Positions 16,902-25,038 of a stretch of DNA of 64,000 nt are shown piece after piece. The stretch spans positions 205,664 to 269,663 of the forward strand of contig NZ_KQ948774.1 in assembly GCF_001514205.1 (NCBI RefSeq). Reading direction: 5' to 3'. Under the pieces are notes generated by a model. The model searched no databases and had not been told where the DNA came from. It worked only from the letters and a program-made list of their open reading frames with translations. Origin of the DNA: Streptomyces griseoruber. GTDB taxonomy: Bacteria > Actinomycetota > Actinomycetes > Streptomycetales > Streptomycetaceae. The position numbers and the translations under genes were made by a program. The stretch's first letter is position 1; each line of letters starts with the position of its first letter.

Positions 16902-18611
16902 ATGAGGACGTACGCCGACGCCGGTGCCGAGGCCGGTCGGCACTGGCGGGCCACCATCACCGCCGCGCAGGCCGGTGACCGGCAGGCGCTGGACGAACTG
17001 GTCGCGGGCTGGCTGCCGCTGGTCTACAACATCGTCGGCCGGGCCCTGAACGGCCACGCCGACGTCGACGACGTCGTCCAGGAGACCATGCTGCGCGCCG
17101 TCGGCAACCTCGGCTCCCTGCGCGACCCCGACAGCTTCCGCTCCTGGCTGGTGGCCATCGCCATGCGCCAGATCCGCGACCGGGCGCGCCGCAGGACCGC
17201 CACCCGCCTCGACGAGAGCACGGCCCCCGAGGGAGCCGCCGACTTCGCCGAACTCACCGTGCTCAGGCTCCAGCTGGAGGGCCAGCGGCGTGAGGTCGCG
17301 GAGGCGGTGCGGTGGCTCGACGACGAGGACCGGCAGCTGCTGTCCCTGTGGTGGCTGGAGGTCGCCGGTGAACTCACCCGCCGTGAACTCGCCGCCGCCG
17401 TCGGCATCAGCCGGCAGCACGCCGCCGTACGCGTCCAGCGGGTGAAGGAACGCCTGGAGGTCTCCCGGGGCATCGTGCGCGCCCTCGACGGAGCCTGCCC
17501 CGACCTGCGCGAGGTGACCGCCCGCTTCAGCGGCCGCCCCGACTCGGTCTGGCGCAAACGCCTCGCCCGGCACATCAGGGGCTGCGGCTACTGCGGGGAC
17601 ACCCGCGAGAACGTCGTACCGGCGGAACGGCTGCTCGTCGGCATCGCGCTGGTCCCCGTCCCGGTCGGCTTCACGCTCTCCCTCGGCCTCGGCGGCAAGA
17701 GCGCGGTGGCCGCGGCGGGCTCCGCCTCCGTCGGCTGGTCCGCGAAGGTGCTGGGCGCGCTCACCAAGCCCGCCGTCGCGATGACGGCCGGCGCCACCCT
17801 CGCGGCGGGCGGCGTCTACGTCGCCGTACAGACGCCCGACGACCCGCCCCCGCGCACCGCCGCCGTCCCCACGGCGGCGAGCACCACCGCCGAGCCGCCG
17901 CGCCCGCCCGCCCCGGCCGCCTCGCCGTCGGCGTCCCCCTCGCCGTCCCCGTCCCCGTCCGCGACGAAGAAGAAGGCGGTGTACGGCAGTGTCGTCGACG
18001 CCGTGGACACCGCGCCGGACCCCGACACCCCGCCCGGCGCCCTGCCGCACCGGCCCGAGTCCGGCATCACCAGCACCGGCGGCGCGCACGCCGTCATGAA
18101 CCACCGCGGGGACGCGGTCACCCTCAGCGGACAGGGCTATGTCCTGGTGCGCTGGCAGATCTCGCCGCAGTACCGGGCCGGCAGCCTGGTCCCGCCCGCC
18201 TGGACCGGCCTCGAGGGCAGGCTGTTCCACGTGGCCTCGGGCGGCGGCCGCCGCATGGACGACCCGACGAGCGCCACCGACACCACCGCCACCGGCATGG
18301 GCAGCGCCGCCACCGGCTACGCCGTCCTGCCCGCCGGCACCCAGCAGATGTGGCAGAACGAGTACTTCTACGTCGACGGCAGCGTCACCCTCACCGTGAA
18401 CGAACGCGGCGCCGACTACGGCGTGAGCGTCTTCCCCAGCACCTGGGACGCCGTGGAGAAGGACATCCTCACCGGCCCGCCCGCGGGCGCGGGGCGCTAC
18501 GGACTGGTCCGCGACACCGGCGGCGACGACACCCCGGTCCCGCAGTACGTCACCCGGGACACCCCGGCCGACCCGGCGACGGTCCCTCAGGCCTCGCGCG
18601 TCCCGGCGTAG
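16902..18611 (+). CDS. ECF sigma factor fused to zinc-finger, TM helix and extracytoplasmic domain
   Basis: The 569-residue protein starts as an ECF sigma factor: region 2 (about 25-100) with ADVDDVVQETMLRAVGNL and FRSWLVAIAMRQIRDR, and region 4 (about 130-190) with GELTRRELAAAVGISRQHAAVRV. Then comes His224-x3-Cys228-x2-Cys231 (HIRGCGYC), the zinc-binding pattern of ZAS anti-sigma factors. A hydrophobic span (about 242-265) and a TM helix (about 290-310) follow, then a Pro/Ser linker and an outer domain of about 210 residues. It looks like sigma and anti-sigma in one chain, so release would need cleavage or a conformational change. The 3' end overlaps the convergent HxlR gene by 25 bases. 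The sensed signal is unknown. Confidence 0.8.
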   Translation: MRTYADAGAEAGRHWRATITAAQAGDRQALDELVAGWLPLVYNIVGRALNGHADVDDVVQETMLRAVGNLGSLRDPDSFRSWLVAIAMRQIRDRARRRTATRLDESTAPEGAADFAELTVLRLQLEGQRREVAEAVRWLDDEDRQLLSLWWLEVAGELTRRELAAAVGISRQHAAVRVQRVKERLEVSRGIVRALDGACPDLREVTARFSGRPDSVWRKRLARHIRGCGYCGDTRENVVPAERLLVGIALVPVPVGFTLSLGLGGKSAVAAAGSASVGWSAKVLGALTKPAVAMTAGATLAAGGVYVAVQTPDDPPPRTAAVPTAASTTAEPPRPPAPAASPSASPSPSPSPSATKKKAVYGSVVDAVDTAPDPDTPPGALPHRPESGITSTGGAHAVMNHRGDAVTLSGQGYVLVRWQISPQYRAGSLVPPAWTGLEGRLFHVASGGGRRMDDPTSATDTTATGMGSAATGYAVLPAGTQQMWQNEYFYVDGSVTLTVNERGADYGVSVFPSTWDAVEKDILTGPPAGAGRYGLVRDTGGDDTPVPQYVTRDTPADPATVPQASRVPA

Positions 18612-18952
18612 CGGTCCTGCGCGTCCAGCACCTCGTCGCCGTGGTCGTGCGCCCAGGCGCCGAACGCCTCGATCGGGGCGAGCAGCGTCCGCCCCAGGCC
18701 GGTGAGCGCGTACTCGACCCGGGGCGGCGACCCGCCGTAGGACCGCCGCGCCACCAGCCCGTTGAACTCCAGCCGGCGCAGCGTCCCGGTCAGCACCTTC
18801 TGGCTGATGCCGCCGATGTGCGCGAGCAGTTCGGTGGGGCGCCTCGGGCCGTCCTTCAGGGCCCAGACCACCACCGGGTCCCAGGTGTGGGCGACGAGGT
18901 CGAAGGCGAGCCGGGTCCGGCAGTCGGCGAGGAAGTCCTGGTCGGCGGTCAC
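18587..18952 (-). CDS. HxlR-family winged-helix regulator
   Basis: The 121-residue protein is a single HxlR winged helix. Hallmarks are WDPVVVWALKDGPRRPTEL (helix 1-2), IGGISQKVLTGTLRRLEFNGLVARR (recognition helix) and PPRVEYALTGLGRTLL (wing). It lacks the usual N-terminal redox-sensing Cys cluster; one Cys is at about residue 11 (LADCRTRL). It is divergent from an F420/NADP-type oxidoreductase gene (19033), the pairing in which HxlR proteins usually repress the oxidoreductase. Its 3' end overlaps the fused sigma-factor gene. Confidence 0.88.
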   Translation of the reverse strand: MTADQDFLADCRTRLAFDLVAHTWDPVVVWALKDGPRRPTELLAHIGGISQKVLTGTLRRLEFNGLVARRSYGGSPPRVEYALTGLGRTLLAPIEAFGAWAHDHGDEVLDAQDRYAGTREA

Positions 18953-19032
18953 GTACCGAATGGTGCCCCAGCGGCTTCCTACTGTCGTACCGGATCCCTG
19001 CGACAGCAGGGGCTCGCACCGGAGGAGGCTTC

Positions 19033-19626
19033 ATGCGCGTGGGAATTCTCGGCACGGGCGGCATGGCGGACGCGCTCGGCACACAGTGGCGGCGGGCCGG
19101 GCACGAGGTGGTGACCGGCGGCCGCCCGGGAGGACTGCGCCGGGCGGCGGAGCACGGCGCGGACGCCGTGCTGCTCGCCGTGCCCTACGAGGCCGCGGTG
19201 GACGTGGCCGGCGGGCTCGCCGACGTGCTGCGCGGCCGGGTGCTGATCGACTGCACCAACCCGGTGGGCCCCGACTTCGGCCTGCTCACCGCCGGCGGCC
19301 CGGCGGCCGCCGAACGCATCGCGGCCGCCGCGCCGGACGCCCACGTGGTGAAGGGCTTCAACCTCTGCCACGTCGGCGTCTGGCGCCTGACCCCGCCCGT
19401 CTTCGACGGCCGCCCCCTCGCGGTCCCGCTGTGCGGGGACGAGGAGGCGGCCCTGTCCGTCGTACGGCGCCTCGTGCGCGACCTGGGCTGCGTACCGCTG
19501 GACGCGGGCGGCCTCGACCGGGCCGGACTGCTGGAGGCGACGGCGGCGCTGCTGATCCGGCTCTGGCTGGGCGAGGGCGCGGACGCCCAGGCGATCTCGC
19601 CGCCGCCGGCCTACGCCATGGGCTGA
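19033..19626 (+). CDS. NADPH-dependent F420 reductase-like oxidoreductase
   Basis: The 197-residue protein opens with a dinucleotide-binding motif (MRVGILGTGGMADALGTQW) and a GGRPGGL second-strand turn, then LLAVPYEAAVDVAGGL and LIDCTNPVG, all typical of the F420H2:NADP+ oxidoreductase-like family. HVVKGFNLCHVGVW is the central segment that follows in such proteins. It is shorter than full-length members and lacks a large C-terminal domain. It likely reduces a small substrate with NADPH. The divergent HxlR gene 80 bases upstream is the probable regulator. Its 3' end overlaps the convergent phosphodiesterase gene by 16 bases. Confidence 0.75.
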   Translation: MRVGILGTGGMADALGTQWRRAGHEVVTGGRPGGLRRAAEHGADAVLLAVPYEAAVDVAGGLADVLRGRVLIDCTNPVGPDFGLLTAGGPAAAERIAAAAPDAHVVKGFNLCHVGVWRLTPPVFDGRPLAVPLCGDEEAALSVVRRLVRDLGCVPLDAGGLDRAGLLEATAALLIRLWLGEGADAQAISPPPAYAMG

Positions 19627-20309
19627 CGGGCGTCCCTGAGGGCGGTCAGGACGTCGATGCGATTGGTGGTGATCGAGTCGACGCCCAGGGCGATCAGCCG
19701 GCGCATCGAGCGGCGGGTGTCCGGGGTCCACACGGAGAGCAGGTGGCCGCCGCGGTGGACGCGGTCGGCCAGGGCCCGGTCGACGAGGGAGAAACGGTAG
19801 TTCAGCCAGCGCGGCTTGACCGCGTCGAGCAGGACCGGGCGCGTGGGCGCCAGACTGGTGCGGGTCAGGGCGATCTCGGCGGCCGGGTCGGCCGCGCGGA
19901 CGGCGAGCATCTCCTCGGCGCCCGCACAGTAGTAGGCGCGGTCGGCCGCCCCCGCCTCGCGCACGGCGTCCACGACCCGCCGCGCCTGCCGTACGTCCCG
20001 GGTCCCCGGCAGATCGATCATCACCCGGCCGTCCCCGGTCGCCGCGAGCGCCTCCGCGAGGGTGGGCACCCCGCCGTCCGTCAGCCCGCGCACCTCGGCC
20101 GCCGACAGCGACCGCAGCGGCCGGTCCAGCGCCCACAGCCGCTTCAGCGTCTCGTCGTGCAGCAGCACGGGCACACCGTCCCGGGTGAGGCGTACGTCGA
20201 ACTCGACGGCGTCCGCGCCCAGGGCGAGCGCGGCACGCAGTGAGCCGAGCGTGTTCTCACGGAAGCGGTAGGGGGCGCCGCGATGGGCCACGGCAGTCAG
20301 CGTCTGCAT
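19611..20309 (-). CDS. Glycerophosphodiester phosphodiesterase family protein
   Basis: The 232-residue protein shows the GDPD TIM-barrel signatures: VAHRGAPYRFRENTLGSLRAAL (catalytic His-Arg plus Glu-Asn), VEFDVRLTRDGVPVLLHDETL (metal-binding Glu/Asp and second catalytic His), and a C-terminal VWTPDTRRSMRRLIALGVDSITTN. It would cleave glycerophosphodiesters into glycerol-3-phosphate and an alcohol. There is no signal peptide, so it is likely cytoplasmic. It lies 33 bases downstream of the deaminase gene on the same strand and may be co-transcribed. Confidence 0.88.
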   Translation of the reverse strand: MQTLTAVAHRGAPYRFRENTLGSLRAALALGADAVEFDVRLTRDGVPVLLHDETLKRLWALDRPLRSLSAAEVRGLTDGGVPTLAEALAATGDGRVMIDLPGTRDVRQARRVVDAVREAGAADRAYYCAGAEEMLAVRAADPAAEIALTRTSLAPTRPVLLDAVKPRWLNYRFSLVDRALADRVHRGGHLLSVWTPDTRRSMRRLIALGVDSITTNRIDVLTALRDARQPMA

Positions 20310-20342
20310 GGGCCCATTGTGTCCGGGGCGGATGTCCGCGGT

Positions 20343-21449
20343 TCAGGCGGACAGCCACGCGGCGGTGTACGTGTCGATCTCGGCGTCGATGCGCGCCTTG
20401 CCGGGCGCGTCCAGGAAGGACGCCTCGACCGCGTTCTTCGCGAGGTCCGCCACGCCCCGCTCGTCGAGGCCCAGCAGCCGGGCGGCGACGGCGTACTCGT
20501 TGTTCAGGTCGGTGCCGAACATCGGCGGGTCGTCGGAGTTGATCGTGACCAGGACACCGGCCCGCACGAACTCCTTGACCGGGTGATCGTCGAGGGTGCG
20601 CACCGCGCGCGTGGCGATGTTGGAGGTGGGGCACACCTCCAGCGCGATGCGGTGCTCGGCGAGGTGCGCGAGGAGCTTCTCGTCCCGGGCCGAGCTGGTG
20701 CCGTGCCCGATGCGCTCGGCGCGCAGGTGGGTGAGCGCGTCCCACACGGTCTCCGGGCCGGTCGTCTCACCGGCGTGCGGCACGGACCGGAGGCCCGCGG
20801 CGATCGCCCGGTCGAAGTAGGGCTTGAACTGCGGGCGCGGTACGCCGATCTCGGGCCCGCCGAGACCGAAGGAGATCAGCCCCTCCGGCCGCACCCGGTC
20901 GTCGGTGGCCAGCCGCGCGGTCACCTCGGCGGACTCCAGCCCCGCCTCACCGGGAATGTCGAAGCACCACCGCAGCACCGTCCCGAACTCCGCCTCGGCC
21001 GCCTTGCGGGCGTCCTCGATCGCGTCCATGAAGGCCCGCTCGTCGATGCCGCGCCGGGTCGAGGAGTACGGCGTGATGGTCAGCTCGGCGTACCGCACCT
21101 GCTGGCGGGCCAGGTCCCGGGCCACCTCGTACGTCAGCAGCCGGACGTCCTCCGGGGTGCGGATGAGGTCCACGACGGACAGGTACACGTCGATGAAGTG
21201 GGCGAAGTCCGTGAAGGTGAAGTAGTCGGCCAGGGCCTCGGGGTCGGTGGGCACCGTGGAGTCGGGGTGCCGGGCGGCCAGTTCGGCGACGATCCGGGGG
21301 GAGGCGGAGCCGACGTGGTGGACGTGCAGTTCGGCCTTGGGCAGCCCGGCGATGAACGCGTGCAGATCGCGGGCCCCGGCGTGCGCGGTGGGGCCGGTGG
21401 GGGTGCCGGACGCGGCGGCTGCGGCGGAGGCGTCGAGGCGGTCGGTCAA
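20343..21449 (-). CDS. Adenosine deaminase-family enzyme, possibly aminodeoxyfutalosine deaminase
   Basis: The 368-residue protein is an amidohydrolase of the adenosine deaminase group. Zinc ligands appear in KAELHVHHVGSAS (HxH, about residues 38-50), the Glu/His in VPHAGETTGP and ERIGHGTS, and the terminal Asp in VTINSDDPPMFGT. The first motif reads HVHHVG instead of the HxHLxG usual in true adenosine deaminases. Streptomycetes make menaquinone by the futalosine route, and a cog1816 enzyme once annotated as adenosine deaminase in S. avermitilis was shown to deaminate 6-aminodeoxyfutalosine. I infer from this and from the shared neighbourhood with dxr that this may be that enzyme. Confidence 0.8.
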   Translation of the reverse strand: MTDRLDASAAAAASGTPTGPTAHAGARDLHAFIAGLPKAELHVHHVGSASPRIVAELAARHPDSTVPTDPEALADYFTFTDFAHFIDVYLSVVDLIRTPEDVRLLTYEVARDLARQQVRYAELTITPYSSTRRGIDERAFMDAIEDARKAAEAEFGTVLRWCFDIPGEAGLESAEVTARLATDDRVRPEGLISFGLGGPEIGVPRPQFKPYFDRAIAAGLRSVPHAGETTGPETVWDALTHLRAERIGHGTSSARDEKLLAHLAEHRIALEVCPTSNIATRAVRTLDDHPVKEFVRAGVLVTINSDDPPMFGTDLNNEYAVAARLLGLDERGVADLAKNAVEASFLDAPGKARIDAEIDTYTAAWLSA

Positions 21450-21714
21450 GGGGTCCTCCCCGGGACGGCGTCCCCGGCCGTGAGAGGGGCCGGACGGGAC
21501 GCGGGTGATCGGCTGATCGGTGAGTCAGGATCATCGTAGGCGGGGAGTGCGGCCGAGTGCGGGGGAGGGCGGGGGAGGGCGGGGGAAGGGCGACCGGGCC
21601 GGGGCGACGGGCATGGGGTGCGTGGGCGGTGGCCTGCCGGCTTTCCGGCCGGGCCCTCGGGGCGGTGGCTCGGGCCGTAGCATGACGGAACGTTCGACAG
21701 AGGGGATCCCGTGC

Positions 21715-22620
21715 ATGTCCGACGACGCGCCGACTTCGGCCGGTGACGCCGGTCGCGACACATGGCCGGCACCTGCCTCCGCCGAGCGGGCCGGTCACGG
21801 GGGCGCGACTTTCGGGGTGCCGCTGGACAAGGGACCGGAGCGGACCCGGGCGGACGGGATGCCGTCGGAGGAGGTGCGGTCGGAGGAGGTGCGGTCGGAG
21901 GAGGTGCGGTCGGTCGAGGTGCGGTCGGTCGAGGTGCCGCTGGCGGAGGGCTCCGCCCCCGACCCCTCGCCCCTGCCCCCTCTCCCCGCTGACGACGCCG
22001 AGGCGGGCCCCGGCCACACGGTGGTGTCGCACGAGCCCCCGCCGCCGTCCGGGCCCTCGGCGGCCGAGGTGATGGCCCGGACCTCGGGGAGCGCCTTCAC
22101 CTCGGTGAACGGCGCCGCCCCGCAGCTCTGGGCCGCCCCCGTTTCCCCGCAGCCTGACGGTGCCTTCGCCTCCTTCCCGCCGCCGGATCCGGCCACGCCG
22201 GCGGCCGGTCCGCCGCCGGGGCCCGTCCCGCCGCCCCTCGCCCCCACCGGTGCGGTGCCCCCGCCGCCGATCTCCCCGGACGGCCCCGGCCAGGTGCCGT
22301 ACGGCTACCCCGGGGCCTACGGCCACCCCTCCCCGGCCCAGGTCGGCTACCACTGGCCGGGCGTGCCCCCCGTCGAGAGCAACGGCATCGGCGTCACCGG
22401 GATGGTGCTGGGCATCACCTCGGCCGTGATCTTCTGCCTGTGGCCGGTGGCGATCGTCGTCGGCATCCTCGGCGTGATCTTCGGCGCGATCGGCCGCCGC
22501 AAGGCGAGCCGGGGCGAGGCCACCAACCCGGGCCAGGCCCTGGCCGGCATCATCCTGGGCATCGCCGGCATCATCCTCGGAGCGGGCCTGGGCACCCTGG
22601 CCTTCATGATCCCGGTCTAG
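21715..22620 (+). CDS. DUF4190-like two-TM membrane protein with SEEVR repeats
   Basis: The 301-residue protein begins with about 200 residues of low-complexity sequence: a tandem SEEVR/SVEVR array (about residues 51-75) and Pro/Ala-rich stretches. The C-terminal 85 residues carry two TM helices joined by a basic GRRKASRGEATNPGQALAG loop, the pattern of DUF4190-type proteins. The N-terminal part is probably cytoplasmic and disordered. ATG 21715 follows AGAGGGG at nine bases; ATG 21682 is in frame. The function is unknown; related proteins in Streptomyces are associated with the membrane or secretion. Confidence 0.7.
   Translation: MSDDAPTSAGDAGRDTWPAPASAERAGHGGATFGVPLDKGPERTRADGMPSEEVRSEEVRSEEVRSVEVRSVEVPLAEGSAPDPSPLPPLPADDAEAGPGHTVVSHEPPPPSGPSAAEVMARTSGSAFTSVNGAAPQLWAAPVSPQPDGAFASFPPPDPATPAAGPPPGPVPPPLAPTGAVPPPPISPDGPGQVPYGYPGAYGHPSPAQVGYHWPGVPPVESNGIGVTGMVLGITSAVIFCLWPVAIVVGILGVIFGAIGRRKASRGEATNPGQALAGIILGIAGIILGAGLGTLAFMIPV
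21865..21939 (+). repeat. Five tandem 15-bp units inside the DUF4190-like gene
   Basis: TCGGAGGAGGTGCGG occurs three times (21865-21909), then two variants with TCGGTCGAGG (21910-21939). The unit length is a multiple of three, so the array encodes SEEVR/SVEVR pentapeptides and copy-number change would keep the frame. Confidence 0.9.
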
Positions 22621-22663
22621 GGCGCGCCCGCCGGAGGCCCACCGGCCCGTCACCCCTCACCGC

Positions 22664-23221
22664 TCACTCCTCCCGCAACCGCCTCCGCGCCGCCATCAGC
22701 GCGAAGCCGAGCAGGTTCGGTCCCCGCCAGCGTTCCGGGTCGGCCGCCGCCTCGTCGTCGGCCGTCAGGCCGATGCCCCAGACGCGGTCCACGGGGCTCG
22801 CCTCCACGAGGACGCGGTCGCCGGTGCCGAGCAGGAAGCCGGTCAGCTCAGGTGCGGAGCGGAACTTGTTGACGCTGCCCTCGACGACGATCCGGAACCG
22901 CTCGCGCTGCCAGGTCGCCTCGTCGAAGCCGCGCACCAGCCGGCCCGCCTTCTTCGCCTGGGACGGGTGCGAGGCGGCCAGTGCCCGCCGCTCCGCCTCC
23001 GCGTCACCGAACAGACGGGCCTTCTCCGCCATCATCCAGTGCTCGGCCGTCGCATAGGTCACCCCGTCCCTCACGAAGGGTGACGGCCACCACTGGCTCA
23101 GACAGCTCGAACCCAGCCGCCCGTCCGGCCGCGGCCGGTGTCCCCAGAAGTGCAGGTACTTGATCCTCGCCCCCGCCCGGACCTCCCTGACCAGGGTGTC
23201 CAGGCCATCGATCGTCTCCAT
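22664..23221 (-). CDS. NADAR-family protein (DUF1768-type)
   Basis: The 185-residue product shows the NADAR pattern: IKYLHFWGH near the start, SCLSQWWPSPF, TYATAEHWMMAEKARLFGD (about 65-83), and the C-terminal RVWGIGL plus GPNLLGFALMAARRRL. NADAR domains are N-glycosidases; characterised members act on riboflavin pathway intermediates or remove ADP-ribose from guanine in DarT-type toxin systems. No toxin gene is adjacent. The start at ATG 23221 (METIDGLD) is the best guess; an in-frame start at 23245 exists, and no ribosome-binding site decides it. Confidence 0.85.
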   Translation of the reverse strand: METIDGLDTLVREVRAGARIKYLHFWGHRPRPDGRLGSSCLSQWWPSPFVRDGVTYATAEHWMMAEKARLFGDAEAERRALAASHPSQAKKAGRLVRGFDEATWQRERFRIVVEGSVNKFRSAPELTGFLLGTGDRVLVEASPVDRVWGIGLTADDEAAADPERWRGPNLLGFALMAARRRLREE

Positions 23222-23316
23222 GCACGCCAGCATGGCAGGCACCACTGACAGTGCGTCCCGCCTTTTCCGTCCCGACTCGACACCTGGTCGACAGATTCCG
23301 TCGCGTAACCAAAAGG

Positions 23317-23360
23317 CAACAACGGAATCACTTGTTGGAGTGGCATAGCTCTGTCAGGAT
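23317..23360 (+). promoter_or_regulatory. Predicted promoter and operator of the polyamine operon
   Basis: A vegetative-type promoter can be read as TTGTTG (23332-23337), 17 bases, CAGGAT (23355-23360). The -35 forms the right half of an inverted repeat CAACAA-N9-TTGTTG (23317-23337), which would let a dimeric regulator block polymerase. It lies 70 bases upstream of the aldehyde dehydrogenase ATG. Confidence 0.4.
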
Positions 23361-23432
23361 CGGCACTCAAATCAGGCTGGAGCTACGCCACCGGCCCCCG
23401 CGCAAGGCGGGGCGAAGGCGGAGGAGAGCGAC

Positions 23433-24986
23433 ATGCAGAACCCGGGCACCGCCACCCCGGACACCACCGACAGGTTCCCCGCGCGGGAACGTTTCGCGGA
23501 CGGCGCTCAATACATCGCGGGCCGCTTCACCCGGGGCACCTCGGGCCGCACCCACGCCGTGATCGACCCGGCCACCGGCGAGGAGGTGTACACGTACGAG
23601 CTGGCCTCCGCCGCCGACGTGGACGCGGCCGTCGCCGCCGCCCGCGCGGCCTTCCCCGGCTGGTCGGGCGCCACGCCCGGCGAGCGCTCGGACGCCCTGC
23701 ACCGCCTCGCCGCCGTCCTCGCCGACCGGGCCGAGGAATTCGCCCGTGCCGAGTCGCTCCAGTGCGGCAAGCCGCTGAAGCTGACGCGCGAGTTCGACGT
23801 GCCGGGGACGATCGACAACACGGCCTTCTTCGCGGGCGCCGCCCGCCACCTCCAGGGGCAGGCCGCCGGGGAGTACTCCGGCGACCACACCTCGTACGTC
23901 CGCCGTGAGCCCATCGGTGTCGTCGGCTCCATCGCCCCCTGGAACTACCCCCTCCAGATGGCCGCCTGGAAGATCCTCCCGGCGATCGCCGCGGGCAACA
24001 CGATCGTCCTGAAGCCCGCCGAGCTGACCCCGCTGACCTCACTGCTCTTCGCGCAGGCGGCGACCGACGCGGGCCTCCCCGACGGTGTGATCAACATCGT
24101 CACGGGGACGGGGAAGGAGGCCGGCGAGCACCTCGTGGGCCACCCCGACGTGGCCATGACCTCCTTCACCGGCTCCACCGCCGTCGGCAAGCGCGTCGCC
24201 GAGATCGCCACCGCCACCGTCAAGCGCCTCCATCTGGAGCTCGGCGGCAAGGCGCCCTTCGTGGTCTTCGACGACGCCGACCCGGAGGCCGCCGTCCACG
24301 GCGCCGTCGCGGGCGCGCTCATCAACACCGGCCAGGACTGCACGGCCGCCACGCGCGCGTACGTGCAGCGGCCCCTCTACGAGGCGTTCGTCGAGGCGAC
24401 CGCCGCCCTCATGGCGGACGTCCGGGTCGGCGACCCGTTCGCGCCCGGCACGGACATCGGCCCGCTCGTCTCCCGCGTCCAGCGCGACCGCGTCGCCGCG
24501 ATCGTGGAGCGGGCGCGTGCCTACGCGCGTGTGGTGACCGGCGGCGAGGCCCCGCAGGGCGACCAGGGGGAGCTGAAGGACGGCGCGTACTACCGTCCCA
24601 CGCTCGTCGCGGACGCCGCCCAGGACAGCGAGGTCGTCCAGTCCGAGATCTTCGGCCCGGTGCTGGTCGTCCTGCCGTTCGACACCGACGACGAGGGCAT
24701 CCGGCTCGCCAACGACACCCCGTACGGGCTCGCCGCCTCCGCGTGGACCCGGGACGTGTTCCGGGCCAACCGCGCGACACGCGAGATCAAGGCCGGATGC
24801 GTGTGGATCAACGACCACATCCCGATCATCAGCGAGATGCCGCACGGCGGCTACAAGGCCTCCGGCTTCGGCAAGGACATGTCAGCGTATTCGTTCGACG
24901 AGTACACACAGATCAAGCACGTTATGTTCGATAACACGGCGGTGGCCCGGAAGCCCTGGCACCGCACGATCTTCGGGGACCGATAG
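23433..24986 (+). CDS. Aldehyde dehydrogenase, likely gamma-aminobutyraldehyde dehydrogenase
   Basis: The 517-residue NAD(P)-dependent aldehyde dehydrogenase has IAPWNYPLQMAAWKI (cofactor-binding), FTGSTAVGKRVAE, the catalytic Glu in HLELGGKAPFVV, and the nucleophilic Cys in NTGQDCTAATRAYV. It is longer than PatD-type enzymes because of a 25-residue N-terminal extension. As first gene of an operon with a polyamine ABC importer and a PuuB-like oxidase, it most likely oxidises 4-aminobutyraldehyde (or its gamma-glutamyl form) to GABA or its glutamyl conjugate. GGAGGA precedes the ATG at seven bases. Confidence 0.85.
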   Translation: MQNPGTATPDTTDRFPARERFADGAQYIAGRFTRGTSGRTHAVIDPATGEEVYTYELASAADVDAAVAAARAAFPGWSGATPGERSDALHRLAAVLADRAEEFARAESLQCGKPLKLTREFDVPGTIDNTAFFAGAARHLQGQAAGEYSGDHTSYVRREPIGVVGSIAPWNYPLQMAAWKILPAIAAGNTIVLKPAELTPLTSLLFAQAATDAGLPDGVINIVTGTGKEAGEHLVGHPDVAMTSFTGSTAVGKRVAEIATATVKRLHLELGGKAPFVVFDDADPEAAVHGAVAGALINTGQDCTAATRAYVQRPLYEAFVEATAALMADVRVGDPFAPGTDIGPLVSRVQRDRVAAIVERARAYARVVTGGEAPQGDQGELKDGAYYRPTLVADAAQDSEVVQSEIFGPVLVVLPFDTDDEGIRLANDTPYGLAASAWTRDVFRANRATREIKAGCVWINDHIPIISEMPHGGYKASGFGKDMSAYSFDEYTQIKHVMFDNTAVARKPWHRTIFGDR

Positions 24987-25038
24987 TCACAGCCCCGGCC
25001 GCCCGCCGCGGCCGGCTTCCCGAAAGGGCATCAAGCGC

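Noticed and set aside
21865..21939. Direct 15-bp repeats considered as a CRISPR-like array
   Set aside because: Units are contiguous with no spacers and in frame with an SEEVR peptide repeat; no cas genes are present.
22664..23221. NADAR gene as the antitoxin of a DarT-like system
   Set aside because: No DarT-type ADP-ribosyltransferase gene is adjacent on either side.
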